Assembly (NCBI GenBank): GCA_900552915.1
Contig: USBS01000120.1
Coordinates: forward strand, 1 to 5,295
Direction of reading: 5' to 3'
Source of the DNA: an uncultured Sutterella sp.
GTDB taxonomy: Bacteria > Pseudomonadota > Gammaproteobacteria > Burkholderiales > Burkholderiaceae_F
DNA: 5,295 nucleotides
Both the position numbers and the translations under genes were made by a program. Of the stretch, positions 4,989 to 5,295 are shown piece after piece (the first letter of the stretch is position 1; each line of letters starts with the position of its first letter). The notes under the pieces were generated by a model, which made no database searches, was not told where the DNA came from, and saw only the letters and a list, made by a program, of their open reading frames with translations.

Positions 4989-5295
4989 TTAGTGACCGCC
5001 GTGCTTGAACATTCTCAAGCCGCTCGTCATCGAGCTGATCGTGGTTGCACCGCCCATGATGTCTTCACGGAAGCTCATGTAGATGTGAGCAATCGAGAAG
5101 AGGATGAAGATGTACATGAAGGCGTGGTGCGTGGTGCGTACGGCCTGGCTGTCGCCGAAGAGCACGAACACCCACTCGAACCAAGCGTACCAGCCGCTGT
5201 CGGCACCCCAAGCCTGAGCGTAAAGCGCCAGACCCGTGATGATGATCACGACGCTGCCCAAGGTGAACATGAAGAACATGGCGCACTGGGCAAGC
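4989..5295 (-). CDS. hyaC: [NiFe]-hydrogenase b-type cytochrome subunit (HyaC/HupC), C-terminal part (runs off the right edge)
   Basis: This is the inner-membrane di-haem cytochrome that anchors the uptake hydrogenase and passes electrons from the small subunit to the quinone pool. About 101 codons are visible, entering the window in frame as LAQCAMFFMFTLGS, so the methionine at 5279 is internal and not the start. One membrane helix covers FMFTLGSVVIIITGLALY. A second carries THHAFMYIFILFSIAHIYMS, with a histidine pair and a further histidine 13-14 residues later, the spacing expected of haem ligands. FREDIMGGATTISSMTSGLRMFK is the typical end of the family. The stop TAA is at 4989-4991. The preceding hydrogenase small and large subunit genes are expected just beyond the window. 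Confidence 0.93.
   Translation of the reverse strand, partial: LAQCAMFFMFTLGSVVIIITGLALYAQAWGADSGWYAWFEWVFVLFGDSQAVRTTHHAFMYIFILFSIAHIYMSFREDIMGGATTISSMTSGLRMFKHGGH

Noticed and set aside
4989..5279. Treating the methionine at 5279 as the start of a 96-residue protein
   Set aside because: The frame continues without a stop to the window edge with residues typical of the hydrogenase cytochrome b, so it is the tail of a larger gene.

Overview
Every recognisable gene here lies on the minus strand, so the transcription order runs from right to left. The proteins look proteobacterial: a GltIJKL-type glutamate/aspartate ABC transporter, and the tail of a HyaC/HupC-HyaD/HupD-HupF type uptake [NiFe]-hydrogenase cluster. 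The GC-rich coding style and the resemblance of these proteins to beta- and gammaproteobacterial homologues suggest a betaproteobacterium, possibly an anaerobic gut member of the Burkholderiales such as Sutterellaceae. That taxon is inference from memory of the families, not a search result.

Right side (3804-5295), hydrogenase maturation: the 3' end of the di-haem cytochrome b subunit (4989-5295, its 5' end outside the window), then a hairpin with a UUCG loop and a strong rho-independent terminator (4907-4980). After these come the maturation endopeptidase hyaD (4146-4796) and a HypC/HupF-type chaperone (3804-4133), which are tightly coupled. The structural subunits would lie beyond the right edge. 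The cytochrome connects the hydrogenase to the quinone pool, the HypC/HupF protein accompanies the immature large subunit, and HyaD removes its C-terminal tail once nickel is in place.

Middle (3011-3711): one 219-residue protein of the plasmid pRiA4b ORF-3-like family, function unknown, closed by its own terminator at 3011-3038.

Regulatory gap (2686-3051): no convincing gene, but the most informative non-coding DNA in the window. It has an excellent sigma-54 promoter match (2758-2773), an 8-bp-arm palindrome about 100 bp upstream of the predicted start of transcription (2840-2861), and three NtrC-like 17-bp sites further upstream (2941-3003). This is the layout of an enhancer-driven, nitrogen-responsive promoter for the operon that follows.

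Left side (1-2685): gltI (periplasmic binding protein), an internal terminator/attenuator (1727-1773), gltJ, gltK and the first 62 codons of gltL (ATPase). The internal terminator should let the cell make much more binding protein than membrane complex. I saw no phage, transposon, CRISPR or RNA gene, and no clearly new system. The main point of interest is the predicted NtrC/sigma-54 control region.
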